NCBI RefSeq assembly: GCF_000430585.1
Contig: NZ_AUMH01000018.1
Span: 1-64,000, forward strand
Direction of reading: 5' to 3'
From: Alicyclobacillus herbarius DSM 13609
GTDB lineage: Bacteria > Bacillota > Bacilli > Alicyclobacillales > Alicyclobacillaceae
Length of the DNA stretch: 64,000 bases
The position numbers and the translations under genes are program-made. Under the pieces are notes generated by a model, which was not told where the DNA came from, did not search any database, and saw only the letters and a list, made by a program, of their open reading frames with translations. Below, piece after piece: positions 17,208-27,148 of the stretch; position 1 is the stretch's first letter; the number at the start of each line of letters is the position of its first letter.

Positions 17208-20103
17208 TCATTTCCTCGCGTCCGGGACCAATTCCATTTTCAAGGCGTCGTACATGATCGACGAATAGTAGTCGGTGATTCTCTGCCCTTGTTGATTCAA
17301 CAACGACTGGGCCGGAACAAGCGACAACACATTGTCTGAGTCACTCTTCAGGAGCGACGTATCAAACGGAATTTGCAAGACCGTGTAGTTATTTCCGGAA
17401 ATACCCAGGCGCGGCATCGCCGAGTCGGAAGCGCTGGTCTTGTACTCATAGAGCTTCGTTCCATTTAGGACAATGTCAACATCCGGCGCCCGTTCCGCCG
17501 CGATGGCAATCGTCAACGAGCCGTGCGTATCCTTGGGGATACGAGGTGTATTGAAATGAATCGTCCACACAGCCGGATCGTTGCTGAAGGGAGCCAATAG
17601 ATTGAAGGGTGCTCCCGGAGTCTTGTTCAGCGGCTGAACATAATTCCAATCAGTAGCTGGATTGCTCTTTCCTACATAATAATTCACGCCATTTGGAAAC
17701 TCGAACGGGTAGCGCAGCCACAAACCCCATTTGCGATACTCATTACCATGCAAGAACTCGTCCGCGGAGCGGTCCGGGGTGCCAATCTGCCATAATAGTT
17801 TCCCTTCCGATTTTTGCTTCCAGACAATGTTTCCTACGTCCGTAGCCTTATTCGAACTTACCTGGATGCCATCCTGCTGGTACTCTTGATAGATTCCTTT
17901 TTGATAGGCATACAGCGTATACATGCCTGGGCGTACGTGTGGGATAGAGAAATTCCCCGACGCGTCCGTCTTGGCGTAGTAGACGTACCCTAAACTTTGA
18001 TGCTGCCAATCTCCACCTGGTGCGGCCAAGATAACTGTCGCTCCGCCTTGCGGAACCTTTCCGGTGATGGTCAGCTTTCCGGATACAGTGCCCCTGCTGT
18101 TGGCCTCGTAAATCGGATCGGCCAACCATTTATAAGGCCATGCTTGTTCATCTAAATGGGCTCGCTGAAGCGCATCCTGGTAGATGTCACTCATGTTATC
18201 CCCATGGTTCAGATACACGAAGATAGGTCCCCAAATGTGCGACCAGCCTGGGGAAGGTTGTGCTGTGTCTCGTCCGTAGTGCGCAGCTTCCGGCGCCCAG
18301 TTGACAATGGGGGTCGTGTCGGTTTGGTGGGCCCCGATTTCCCTTGCGGTAGGAAGTCCGTTCGTATAATCGTTCCCACCCTTGATAAACCAGAGCCCGT
18401 ATTCCGAACCAACCAACCCGAACACGTGCGTATTCGCTTCACTAATCGCATCTTGGTATTTCGTATACGCACTTCCGTCCGGCTGTCGATACGTAGCATC
18501 CATCACTTGATAGCGTGCGGTGACCTGATCCGGACGTGGCAGTTTGTCCGGCGCTTCCCCTTCGTTTTGAACATATGTGAACAATGAGGGATCGCTACGA
18601 ATTGACCACCGAACCTGCCCGACACTCCAGTCGGTTTGACCAGGGGTCAATTCATTGGCGTTTTGCGGCATTCGCGCGATAATGTACGGATAGAATCCGG
18701 CTTCTCCCTTTCGAAAAACAAAGTGAAGCTCATATTCGAACGGCCCCCATCTTTGAAGGTTGGTCATTCGCGCTTCCCGTATCAAACGTGAAGTAAATGT
18801 CCGTCATGTCAGCGCTTTGTTTTGCGATATGGAAGTTTGCATCACCCCGCCCGGGGCTCCAACTGAGCGTGTGAGACTTACCTTGGTCATCTACATAAGA
18901 GGGATTTAAGAAAAAGTATCCATATCCTGAACCAAGTACGTCGCGTTGCCCGGGAATATGCAGCTCTGTCAAGACGGAAGAAGTCTTATCAAAGGTCGCA
19001 CTGATTTTCCCATTTCGAATGGTCACCGTGTTCTCGTTATCAATCAGATGGACATTCCCATCCCCAGGATCACGATAGACAAGCACGCTGTAATCGGTCT
19101 TCCCGTTCACGTTGACATGAAACGTGTTCATGCCGGGTTTGAGAGATAAGGGTTGCGAGGCTTGGCCACTTGCAATCAGCTGTCCATCGACGGTAATCGA
19201 TGCCTCATTCGGTGTAAATGCGGTCGGTGTGAGTTGAATCTGTGTGGTGTCTTTGGACACGTCGACCTCGTAGGTGGACTCCATTGGTGAAAAGGGGCGA
19301 ACGGGTACCCCACTATTCGTGGTTAAATTTTGTAATTGATCATGGGTAGCACGATAAACGGATAGCTGATAAGTCGTACTGTCCTGCCCCGGGCCACCCG
19401 AAGACACTTTGATGGGAATTGTATTCTGGCCTTCCTGTAACGGAACCTTGACCATACCACTGCCGTCGACTTGCTGACCGTTGATGGTGACCACGTCGGA
19501 AGCTGACACAGGGCTGGCTGTCAGCTGAATGCTGGTCTGGTTGTAATCGACACTGGTTGAATAAGACAGTGTTCTCGGTGAAAAATCAGTGCCCAGGGTT
19601 GCTCCTTGGATACTCAGGCTGTGTAACAGGTGATCCGTTGACTTCTCACGATACACGGTGAAAACATAGGAATGACTGGCAAACGGCTTTTTCGAAACGA
19701 CGGAAATCCCGAACGTGTTGGTCCCCCCTGAGGCCACTGAGACGGGAGCCGACGGCTGACCATTTGCCACGGTGGCGCCGTTAACCACAATCGACACTTG
19801 GTTGGGATCCGAAACGGTTGGCTTTGCGACAACCGACTGGACATCACTCGGAACGGTCACGGTATACCCTACATCATCGGAACGAAAGGGTTGATCCGTC
19901 AACACCTTGACCCCTCCAGAAGACGTGATGCCTTCCAGCGTCAGTCCAGATAAGTGGGTATCCGGAGCTTGCGCGTTGGCCTTCGCAAGCGCAAGCCCGT
20001 TCGTTCCAGGAATCAGGGCCAGCGCCGTGGTCAAACACACCGCCCCAGACAGTCCCGCCGCCCTTAGGCGTCCATTCCCCTTTTTCATCGAACGATCATC
20101 CAT
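17208..20103 (-). pseudogene. Secreted PL4-type rhamnogalacturonan lyase, frameshifted
   Basis: Two overlapping frames, 18730-20103 and 17208-18785, together encode one protein of about 965 residues. The first has a signal peptide (MKKGNGRLRAAGLSG, then a hydrophobic core to about residue 40), three tandem cadherin-like beta-sandwich domains (about residues 48-330, each ending in a VYR/VYRE strand) and the start of a PL4 catalytic beta-sandwich (VTIRNGKISATFDKTSSVLTEL). The second continues with YELHFVFRKGEAGFYPYI, the FnIII-like middle domain (GTVSGKLTITG) and the C-terminal jelly-roll. The break is at a run of five C on the plus strand (18744-18748): removing one base joins KMG to PFEYELHF perfectly. 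It may be a true inactivation, a slippage site or a sequencing error. ATG 20103 follows GGAGGTG. Confidence 0.8.
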
Positions 20104-20158
20104 CCTATTAACAGCACCTCCACGCGCATGGTGAGTTTCACCTTTCCCCTAGGAGGTA

Positions 20159-22774
20159 TTACCCTATGTCTGGAATGTGTTCTCCGATAAGCTCGAGGCA
20201 TTCGATGACGCTCAGCGACCACTGGGAGATGGAATTCGTAGACAGCCAGGAGATTTCTTCTATTGGACGGATCCAGTCCCGCTCAGGAATCGGCGCGGCT
20301 GAAAGCGGCAACCGAACACCGCGTCCCCGTTGTTGCAGAATAAGCTCCCATGCTTTCTTGGCCAGGGCCTCACCTCCTTTTCGCGACGCAGCCAATGCCA
20401 CCAAGCGCGCATAGAACATGGGGAGATTCCACCGATGGTTCGTGATTTTCCCATGACTGCGTTCCCGCTTCCCTGCCTCATCCAAGATCGAAAACTCGGC
20501 AAACTCAACTAACATGTCGACCCAATCCGGGTCATCGATTAGATCCATCAGTTCCATCCATGTTTCGGTAGCCCCAAAGGCGACCACCATGTGGTAGTCA
20601 TAGTTGTCGTCTCCCAGGTGGTATAAGTCTCCGGTCTCAGGATTATAGCCAAACGTCGGCCCGGAACAGAGACGAAACGGCATCTGCTTGAGACACTGTA
20701 TTCCACGCAGGATTTTGTCTCGGTACGTGGTGTCCTGGTAACGTTCCCAGCGGGTCAACCAATTCGAGCAAAACGCGGCCCAGTCGGGCCCACTCCGTGT
20801 ATGGGTCGGGAACTCGGGTGCGGGTGGAAAGTATTCTCGCATCGGATCAAGACGTGCCGTAGCGTAGTCCGCGTCTTTCACTTCATCCAAAATGTCGCCG
20901 ATCCGCTCGTCCGAAGTGAGATAATAGTAAAATCGATGTAGGCCAGCCATACTGATGCGAGCCTCTTTACAGCCACATCCCCAGTGGACAACGTTGTGCC
21001 GAGAACCCAGGCCCGCGTAGGGACCGATATGGTATACGTCGACTTCACTGGTATGGCGAGTCATCGCCTCCGCGAAACGAAACACATCTGCCCGACCGGA
21101 TCGCAAAAACATGTACCAAAGCCACAGATTCGGGACCAACTCTGTGTTTTGCCAGGCAAACCCGCCCATATCGTACCGCCACGTGTGGCGAACAGGGTCG
21201 TACGTGTGCATCACGTCCCCGTAGTCCCAAAAGCCATACCACCGACGCTGTTCGACCTCGTGGTGATAAAACGCAAAGGCCTTGTCGAGTTGAGCTTCGA
21301 GCCAGGCGCGTGCCTTGGTGGTTTCGTCGCGCAAGCTCCATACACCAAATACCTTGGTGGCATGGTAGTAATCTGGGCTACACACCAGCAGGGACGGCGT
21401 TTCCGTTTCTCGAGCTACCGTGAGCAATGTATCCTTGGGAGGAGTCGACTCGAACAACCACAGATTGATCTCGCCCGTATTCGCAATCCCAAAAGGAGTT
21501 GACCGTAACTCGTTGAAGCCTTCGTAAGCAGAGACCATGTGCGTGGTTGTGTCGTAATGCCGGAGATCCATGGCGGGCGCATCGGGAGCCCACAGCCACG
21601 CGGTCATCCGCACCGAATCGGTCGATAGTCCGTGCACCTCGATGGATTTTGGATACTTTCGCCAGAAGTGGCGTATCCCGAGCGCAAGTCCCCCTGTTTC
21701 CCCTCCCGCATAAACCACCCCCTGAGAGCGCCCCCCGTGTGCGGCATGAATCCAAGCACATGCGTCCGAGGTTCTTTTTTGAATGAGGTAATGGTCTGGC
21801 GAGTCCTGAAACATTTTAAAGTCGTTCCAGATAGCCGCATCGTCGACAGCCCGCAGAAAATCCGCGTCGGCTATGCCATCCTTCCCGTCGAGCACGAGTG
21901 GAACCCCTTGAATTTGCTTCTCGTAAAGGCCGTCATAGTTCGCAAACTGCCTTGTCGTCAAAAGGCGTGACGCCTCCGAAAAGACTCCATCGTCGCCGAC
22001 AAACCGAATGTGACGGTTGTACGGTTTTCCTTTCAGGGACAAAGAAAGGACCATACCGATTCCCTTGATAAAGTCGCGATCCGCCTCACCGTCATATAGG
22101 AAGGTATGAATCACCCGTACACTCGGGATGTCCTGGTAAACGTAAAATCGCACACAAAACGGCAACCACTCCTGACCCGTTGCTCTCGATGTGTGCACCC
22201 CATCGACCCGGACGACGGCACGAATCGGTCCAGCTTGTTCGACCGTGACCTGCTTAATCGTGCCGATGTACGGCTCTTCCCGGCGAACCTGTAGAACCGA
22301 ATCACACTCGCGTGTTTCACGGATACAGACGAGTTGTCCTCCCGTACAGACGAGTTCGCCGCTCCGTTCAATGCTGCGTACGACCTCGGTTCCGCGCCGG
22401 TTGAGGTACAGGCGTGTTCGACCTGCGTCCACCAGAACATATTCGTCGGTTTGCGTCACGCGCAGGCGCGACTCCCCCTGTTCGATCCGGTCCACAGACT
22501 CCATCCGGTCCGCAGGCAACGCAGCCGCCGATAATCGATATGTAACCGATGCATCCGGTTGAATAACCGCCGCGTGCCCCGTCCACTTGATACTCCCATC
22601 CGGCCAAAACGCGGTTGGCCAACTCTGGACCATCAGGTGTTGGCCGGATTCGGTCCGCAATGCGACCCGGTCGACACTTTGCAATGAACCCCGTGGCCAG
22701 GGCACCCCCCAAGTCACGCCTACAGGAATGTCTGGTTTATGTTCCAACCAACGCAGCGAAACCACTTGACTCAC
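20159..22774 (-). CDS. Exo-rhamnogalacturonan lyase, PL26/YetA type
   Basis: An 871-residue protein of the PcRGLX/YetA family. It begins VSLRWLEHKPDIPVGVTWGVPWPRG, the N-terminal RIFT-barrel signature in which a tract like GVPWPRG is conserved. A central beta-domain (HTFLYDGEADRDFIKGIGM) and a C-terminal alpha/alpha-toroid (WHYMFLRSGR-like, GLGSRHNVVHWGCGCKEARIS) follow. Family members release unsaturated disaccharides from rhamnogalacturonan I ends. There is no signal peptide, so it should act in the cytoplasm. GTG at 22774 is chosen for GGGGGTGA before it; TTG at 22777 is possible, and the frame is open to 22957 through the palindromic element without support. It precedes the PL4 lyase by 55 bases. 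Confidence 0.83.
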   Translation of the reverse strand: MSQVVSLRWLEHKPDIPVGVTWGVPWPRGSLQSVDRVALRTESGQHLMVQSWPTAFWPDGSIKWTGHAAVIQPDASVTYRLSAAALPADRMESVDRIEQGESRLRVTQTDEYVLVDAGRTRLYLNRRGTEVVRSIERSGELVCTGGQLVCIRETRECDSVLQVRREEPYIGTIKQVTVEQAGPIRAVVRVDGVHTSRATGQEWLPFCVRFYVYQDIPSVRVIHTFLYDGEADRDFIKGIGMVLSLSLKGKPYNRHIRFVGDDGVFSEASRLLTTRQFANYDGLYEKQIQGVPLVLDGKDGIADADFLRAVDDAAIWNDFKMFQDSPDHYLIQKRTSDACAWIHAAHGGRSQGVVYAGGETGGLALGIRHFWRKYPKSIEVHGLSTDSVRMTAWLWAPDAPAMDLRHYDTTTHMVSAYEGFNELRSTPFGIANTGEINLWLFESTPPKDTLLTVARETETPSLLVCSPDYYHATKVFGVWSLRDETTKARAWLEAQLDKAFAFYHHEVEQRRWYGFWDYGDVMHTYDPVRHTWRYDMGGFAWQNTELVPNLWLWYMFLRSGRADVFRFAEAMTRHTSEVDVYHIGPYAGLGSRHNVVHWGCGCKEARISMAGLHRFYYYLTSDERIGDILDEVKDADYATARLDPMREYFPPAPEFPTHTRSGPDWAAFCSNWLTRWERYQDTTYRDKILRGIQCLKQMPFRLCSGPTFGYNPETGDLYHLGDDNYDYHMVVAFGATETWMELMDLIDDPDWVDMLVEFAEFSILDEAGKRERSHGKITNHRWNLPMFYARLVALAASRKGGEALAKKAWELILQQRGRGVRLPLSAAPIPERDWIRPIEEISWLSTNSISQWSLSVIECLELIGEHIPDIG

Positions 22775-22804
22775 CAATTCGTCACCCCCAGTCTTTAAAT
22801 GCGT

Positions 22805-22933
22805 GTCCGGAAAGGGGTCAGGTAAGACCCGAGCAGTGCAAGGAAGCCAGCCCAAAATGCGCACTGGGCCTGGTCGCCGGTGGCGACCGTTTAGGCCGGG
22901 CGATAGCCCAGGGATTCTGACCCCTTTCCGGAC
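22805..22933. repeat. 129-bp palindromic element with 17-bp perfect terminal inverted repeats
   Basis: GTCCGGAAAGGGGTCAG (22805-22821) and its exact complement (22917-22933) bound the element. Inside, GGTCGCC and GGCGACC form a hairpin, and CTGGGC and GCCCAG an outer stem. It carries no gene. It sits between the stop at 22941 and the PL26 start at 22774. A related but longer element lies at about 60070-60266. Confidence 0.8.
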
Positions 22934-22940
22934 AACCTCT

Positions 22941-23750
22941 TTAAACCAAGGTCGCAAAGCGTTGTTTCATGACCTCCAACACCTCGTCTCCCGGCGTGTC
23001 CCAGATGACTTGGTTGAAGATTTCGACCTCCACCGGCCCCTGATATTCCGCGGCCTCCACGGCTTGTCGTATTCGAGAAATCTCAATACACCCGTCGCCC
23101 ATCATCCCGCGGGACATGAGCGCGTCCTTCACCGGTGCGAGCCAGTCGTTGACGTGAAAGCCGACGATGTGGCCCGCGGCCCGGCGAATTTCTTCATATA
23201 AGCGGGGGTCCCACCAGACGTGGTAGACGTCGATGACCACGCCGACTTGGTCGGATTGCAGCCTGTCGACGATGTCATTCGCCTGCCCCAGCGTGGAAAT
23301 CACGGACCTGTCGGCAGCAAACATCGGGTGCAGGGGTTCAATCCCGAGTTTGACACTGTGATCGCGGGCGTACGGAATCAATTCGGCGATGCCCTCTTCG
23401 ACCATTTTCCGGGCGTCATCTAAGGTACAGTCCTCCGGCGGGCCACAGACCAAAACCAAGACATCCGTTCCCAGTTCTGCGGCGTCCGCAATCGCGCGGC
23501 GGTTGTCCTCGATGCGCCGGGCCCGTTCGGACGGACTACCGGCAGGCAACATCCCGCCGCGGCAGAGCCCGGACACACAGAGCCCAGCGTCCCTGACCAC
23601 CTTCGCGGCGGCCGACACGCCCATGTCCTCGACTTTGTGCCGCCACAGACCAATCCAGCCGATGCCCGCTCGCGCACAACCATCGACCGCTTCGCGGACG
23701 GTCCACCGTTCCGTCGTCATCTGATTCAGGCTCAAATACTTACAGTCCAC
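22941..23750 (-). CDS. Sugar phosphate isomerase/epimerase (AP-endonuclease-2-like TIM barrel)
   Basis: A 269-residue TIM barrel of the xylose-isomerase-like family. Metal ligands appear as GIEPLHPMFAADRS (Glu near 135), VVIDVYHVWWDP (Asp and His near 170), GFHVNDWL (His near 197) and VEVEIFNQ (Glu near 240). It overlaps the end of the DUF993 gene by 19 bases; GTG at 23750 follows GGGGTGG. With the DUF993 protein and the dehydrogenase upstream it forms a three-gene cassette with an oxidation, isomerisation and aldol-cleavage flavour. The actual substrate is unknown. Confidence 0.85.
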   Translation of the reverse strand: MDCKYLSLNQMTTERWTVREAVDGCARAGIGWIGLWRHKVEDMGVSAAAKVVRDAGLCVSGLCRGGMLPAGSPSERARRIEDNRRAIADAAELGTDVLVLVCGPPEDCTLDDARKMVEEGIAELIPYARDHSVKLGIEPLHPMFAADRSVISTLGQANDIVDRLQSDQVGVVIDVYHVWWDPRLYEEIRRAAGHIVGFHVNDWLAPVKDALMSRGMMGDGCIEISRIRQAVEAAEYQGPVEVEIFNQVIWDTPGDEVLEVMKQRFATLV

Positions 23751-24910
23751 GATTCCACCCCTGCCACGGCGAGAACCTGCTGCATCCGATGGACAGCCAG
23801 TTCCGGATCGCGAAGTAGCCCGGCGACATCAGCAAGCCGGAACAGTTCTGCCAGGTGAGGGACGGATCGCATACTCTCCATGCCCCCAACCATCCGAAAG
23901 TGCGACTGATATCCGTTCAGGTAGGAGAGAAAGACCACGCCCGTCTTGTAAAAGCGAGTTGGCGCCCGGAAGATGTGACGGCTCAAAGGGACGGTCGGGG
24001 CCAGGATTCGTTGGTAACCCTCGACGTCTCCCGCATCAAGCGCATATAAAGCGGCCGACGCCGCCGGCGCGATGGCGTCGAAGATGCCGAGCAGGGCATG
24101 GCTGTAACTCCCTCCCTGGCCCAAAATCAGCTCGGGGTAATGAAAGTCGTCTCCGGTGTACATGCGGACATTTTCCGGAAGCTGGCGACGCATCTGGATT
24201 TCCAGATTGGCATTCAAGAGCGAGATTTTGATCCCGTCGATTTTGTCGGCGTGGCGGTGGATGACGTCTAAACAGACATCCATGGCACGCAACGGGTCCT
24301 TATGGCCCCAGTAATTCTCCAGCGCCGGGTCAAACATATCCCCGAGCCAGTGGACAATGACCGGTTGCGACACCTCGTCCAAAACCCGTCCGTACACCCG
24401 GACGTAATCTTCAGGCCCCTGGGCGACCTTCGCCAAAGCGCGACTGGCCATGAGGATGACGCGTCCCCCCAAACCTTCGATAAACCCGCACTGCTCCAGG
24501 TACGCTCGCTCGATGTCGGCCAGAGTCACACCCGGGCCCGCAGAGATGTGGTCGGTTCCCGCGCCACACGCGACTTGACCGCCGCATGCCTTGGCCTCTG
24601 CGATGGATAGGCGGATTAGTTCCTGGCAAGCCTCCCAATTGAGCCCCATCCCGCGTTGCGCGGTATCCATCGCCTCCGCTACGGCGAGCCCCAGCGACCA
24701 CAGGTGGCGCCGGTAGGCGATGGTCGCCTCCCAATCCACCGCGCAGGCTGAGGACGGATCGACATCTTGCCAGGGATCCGCCACCACGTGGGCGGCGGCG
24801 TACGCCACGCGAGACCGCGCGGGGGGTCTCTTCTCGATGTGCAAAGGCTGTCCTTGCAACCGGTAGGTTTCCAAGCCGCCATCCCTTGTAGGCAAGCGCA
24901 GCTCCAACAT
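23732..24910 (-). CDS. DUF993 protein, dihydrodipicolinate-synthase/aldolase-like
   Basis: A 392-residue protein of the DUF993 family, related to class I aldolases of the DapA superfamily. Recognisable parts are VACGAGTDH (about residue 108), VIVHWLGDMFDPALENYWGHKD, a likely Schiff-base Lys in DGIKISLLNANLE (near residue 225) and VRMYTGDDFHYPELI. ATG at 24910 has AAAGGAGGGG upstream; the frame is open to 24943. The gene lies between a dehydrogenase and an isomerase in one unit. The family has no firm biochemical function that I can state, so the reaction is left open. Confidence 0.8.
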   Translation of the reverse strand: MLELRLPTRDGGLETYRLQGQPLHIEKRPPARSRVAYAAAHVVADPWQDVDPSSACAVDWEATIAYRRHLWSLGLAVAEAMDTAQRGMGLNWEACQELIRLSIAEAKACGGQVACGAGTDHISAGPGVTLADIERAYLEQCGFIEGLGGRVILMASRALAKVAQGPEDYVRVYGRVLDEVSQPVIVHWLGDMFDPALENYWGHKDPLRAMDVCLDVIHRHADKIDGIKISLLNANLEIQMRRQLPENVRMYTGDDFHYPELILGQGGSYSHALLGIFDAIAPAASAALYALDAGDVEGYQRILAPTVPLSRHIFRAPTRFYKTGVVFLSYLNGYQSHFRMVGGMESMRSVPHLAELFRLADVAGLLRDPELAVHRMQQVLAVAGVESWTVSI

Positions 24911-24947
24911 AGACTCCCCTCCTTTATTGTGCGTGCCGGACAACCTC

Positions 24948-26117
24948 TTACCGTTCCGCGATCAGGGCACGGACTTCCGCTAGTGCCGGCACGTCCACCC
25001 AACGCCGTTCCTGCCAGGACTGCAGAGCCAACTCCGCAAGTTGGACACCCTTGGCACCCTCGAACAGATTGAACCGGAAGGGCGTGCCAATGGCCACGTG
25101 CTTGAGGAACATGTCCCACTGCACCTTGAAGGCGTTGTCCGGTTCCTCACGCTGGGGAACCGGCACCCACTGCGCTTGGTAATCGTTCTTATCTGGCAAA
25201 TCCGGGTTCCAAATCGCCTTGGGAGTGAATGACCGATGCTGCACCTTACACTCGCGTAGCCCAGCCACCGCGCTGCCCTCAGTCCCGTCCACCTGCAGTT
25301 CGAACAGTTCCTTGCGATTGACACGGACGCACCAAGACGAGTTGATGTGTACGATAATCCCGTTCTTGAGCTCGAAGGTCGTGTAGGCAGCATCGTCCGC
25401 GGTCACATCGTACGGCTCTCCCTGTTCATCCCAGCGCTTCGGGATGTGGGTAGCACCGAGGCAGGACACCGCTTTCACGTCACCAAACAGGTTGTCCAGC
25501 ACATACCGCCAGTGGCAGAGCATGTCGACGATAATGCCGCCTCCATCCTCTTTGCGGTAGTTCCAAGACGGGCGTTGCCCTTCCTGCCAGTCCCCTTCAA
25601 AGACCCAGTACCCAAACTCGCCGCGCACGGACAGGATGCGGCCAAAGAAACCGGTGTCGATCAACGCCTTGAGCTTTAATAGCCCAGGGAGGAACAGCTT
25701 ATCCTGGACCACCCCGTGTTTCACCCCGGCCCTCTCGGCAAGCTCCGCGAGTTCCAAAGCCTCCCGCAGGTTCACCCCGGTCGGCTTCTCGCAGTAAATG
25801 TGTTTCCCCGCCGCTATCGCGGCACGCACTCCCTGGGCGCGCAACTGCGTGGTCTGGGCGTCAAAGTAAATCTCGTTATACGGGTCTCGCAAACAACTCT
25901 CCAGGTCCGTAGTCCACCGCTCGATCCCGTACCGTTCTGCGAGCGCGCGGAGCTTGTGCTCGTTTCTTCCAACCAAAATCGGGTCTGGCATCAAGGTCTC
26001 TCCGCCAGGAAGGGGGATTCCCCCCTGGGCTCGAATCGCCACGATGGACCTCTCCAAGTGCTGACGGGTTCCCATACGTCCCGTGACCCCGTTCATCACA
26101 ATGCCGATCTTTTTCAT
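24948..26117 (-). CDS. Gfo/Idh/MocA family oxidoreductase (variant N-terminus)
   Basis: A 389-residue dehydrogenase whose nucleotide-binding start is unusual: KKIGIVMNGVTGRMGTRQHL, followed by an extra stretch with GGIPLPGGETLMPDPILVGR before the second strand. The EKP motif is YCEKPTGVN near residue 127, and GGGIIVDMLCHWRYVLDNLFG holds the active-site Asp/His pair. ATG at 26117 follows GATAGGAGG. It heads the cassette with DUF993 and the isomerase; its stop is separated from the DUF993 start by 37 bases containing the GGACAACCTCT stop-adjacent motif. Substrate unknown. Confidence 0.85.
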   Translation of the reverse strand: MKKIGIVMNGVTGRMGTRQHLERSIVAIRAQGGIPLPGGETLMPDPILVGRNEHKLRALAERYGIERWTTDLESCLRDPYNEIYFDAQTTQLRAQGVRAAIAAGKHIYCEKPTGVNLREALELAELAERAGVKHGVVQDKLFLPGLLKLKALIDTGFFGRILSVRGEFGYWVFEGDWQEGQRPSWNYRKEDGGGIIVDMLCHWRYVLDNLFGDVKAVSCLGATHIPKRWDEQGEPYDVTADDAAYTTFELKNGIIVHINSSWCVRVNRKELFELQVDGTEGSAVAGLRECKVQHRSFTPKAIWNPDLPDKNDYQAQWVPVPQREEPDNAFKVQWDMFLKHVAIGTPFRFNLFEGAKGVQLAELALQSWQERRWVDVPALAEVRALIAER

Positions 26118-26275
26118 GAAGCTCGCCTCCTATCCGGACCATCCTTGCACGTGTACGCATTCACCGTACCACGGTTGACCCAGTCCGTCTTATGAATGAA
26201 AGAACGATTTTGCAAAAACGGAAGCAAAACAAAGAGAAACACGAGGAATCAAACAGAGGTCCCAATGAACGAATG
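26118..26275. promoter_or_regulatory. Upstream region of the dehydrogenase-DUF993 unit
   Basis: 158 bases between the AraC gene and the dehydrogenase. An inverted repeat TTTTGC-N10-GCAAAA (26210-26231) is present. No clear -10/-35 pair or terminator was seen, so co-transcription from the AraC gene remains possible. Confidence 0.3.
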
Positions 26276-27091
26276 TCATACCTTGCCGTGCATCTTCCGG
26301 AACTGTTGCGGCGACATGCCCACCTTAGACTTAAAGGCACGGTAGAACGTGGATAAGGTTTCGAACCCCACCTCAAAACAGATGGAGACGACCTCTTTTT
26401 CTGTCTCCATGAGCAGCTCCTTCGCTCGACGTATCCGGACTTCGGTCAGGTATTGCATCGGGGTACAGTGAAACTTTTGCTTGAAGACCTCATTCATGTG
26501 GCGCGGGGTCAGCTTGAGTATCCCTGCCAAGTCTGCGGGGGAGATCCCCTCAAAATAGTGAGATTCCATATAGTCGCGCAAGACATGGGCGCGGTGCGTG
26601 TTGAGGTCGGGCGGACCCTCCATCGTCCGACCGCGCGCCACCGTGACCAACACATTCAACAGGTACCCGCATACCGCCAGGTCGGAGTAAGGCCCTGGGT
26701 TCGTCTGCTCGTAGAGGATTTTCCGGAACAGGTCGCGCACTTCGCTGACCGCCAGCGGATCGACAATTTGGTAGGTGGGGCGCGTCAATGTGTGGGCCAT
26801 CAACTCCCGACCGGCTGGCCAGGTTTCCAACACATCTCCAAACGCGAGTACGAGTACTGTCATGCGGGAGTAGGCGTGCACGGAGTGTTCCGCGTTCGGA
26901 CAAATGTAGACCATCTGATCCCGCGATACCTCATACGTCCGACCCTGCAAAGAGATCGCGCCGTGCCCGCCCAAGACGTATAAGATTTGCGGTATCTCGT
27001 GATAGTGGCTAGGCACACGGTCTCCCGGATGGTGTGTACTTTCATAGATCAAAACGCGGTTCGGCGGTAACTCAATCTCCTGGAATGACAA
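26276..27091 (-). CDS. AraC-family transcriptional regulator with cupin sensor
   Basis: A 271-residue regulator. The N-terminal cupin (HHPGDRVPSHYHEIPQILYV, with the His pair and later GRTYEVSRDQMVYI) would bind a sugar or sugar acid. The C-terminal AraC domain has two helix-turn-helix units: ISPADLAGILKLTPRHMNEVFKQ (about 180-205) and VSICFEVGFETLSTFYRAFKSK (about 236-258). The start is TTG at 27091 with GAGGGAT before it, since a stop codon precedes. It sits between the MFS genes and the dehydrogenase. It is the only regulator in the rhamnogalacturonan region and the natural candidate for control of the AAATAAACA sites, which is inference. Confidence 0.9.
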   Translation of the reverse strand: MSFQEIELPPNRVLIYESTHHPGDRVPSHYHEIPQILYVLGGHGAISLQGRTYEVSRDQMVYICPNAEHSVHAYSRMTVLVLAFGDVLETWPAGRELMAHTLTRPTYQIVDPLAVSEVRDLFRKILYEQTNPGPYSDLAVCGYLLNVLVTVARGRTMEGPPDLNTHRAHVLRDYMESHYFEGISPADLAGILKLTPRHMNEVFKQKFHCTPMQYLTEVRIRRAKELLMETEKEVVSICFEVGFETLSTFYRAFKSKVGMSPQQFRKMHGKV

Positions 27092-27148
27092 CCTCTATCC
27101 CTCGCGCACCAGATTTCCGAGCGTGTCCTAGACAAAGGAAACACCCTC

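Noticed and set aside
22775-22957. An extended N-terminus for the PL26/YetA protein
   Set aside because: It would translate the palindromic element, gives no family match and lacks a ribosome site; GTG at 22774 is well placed.
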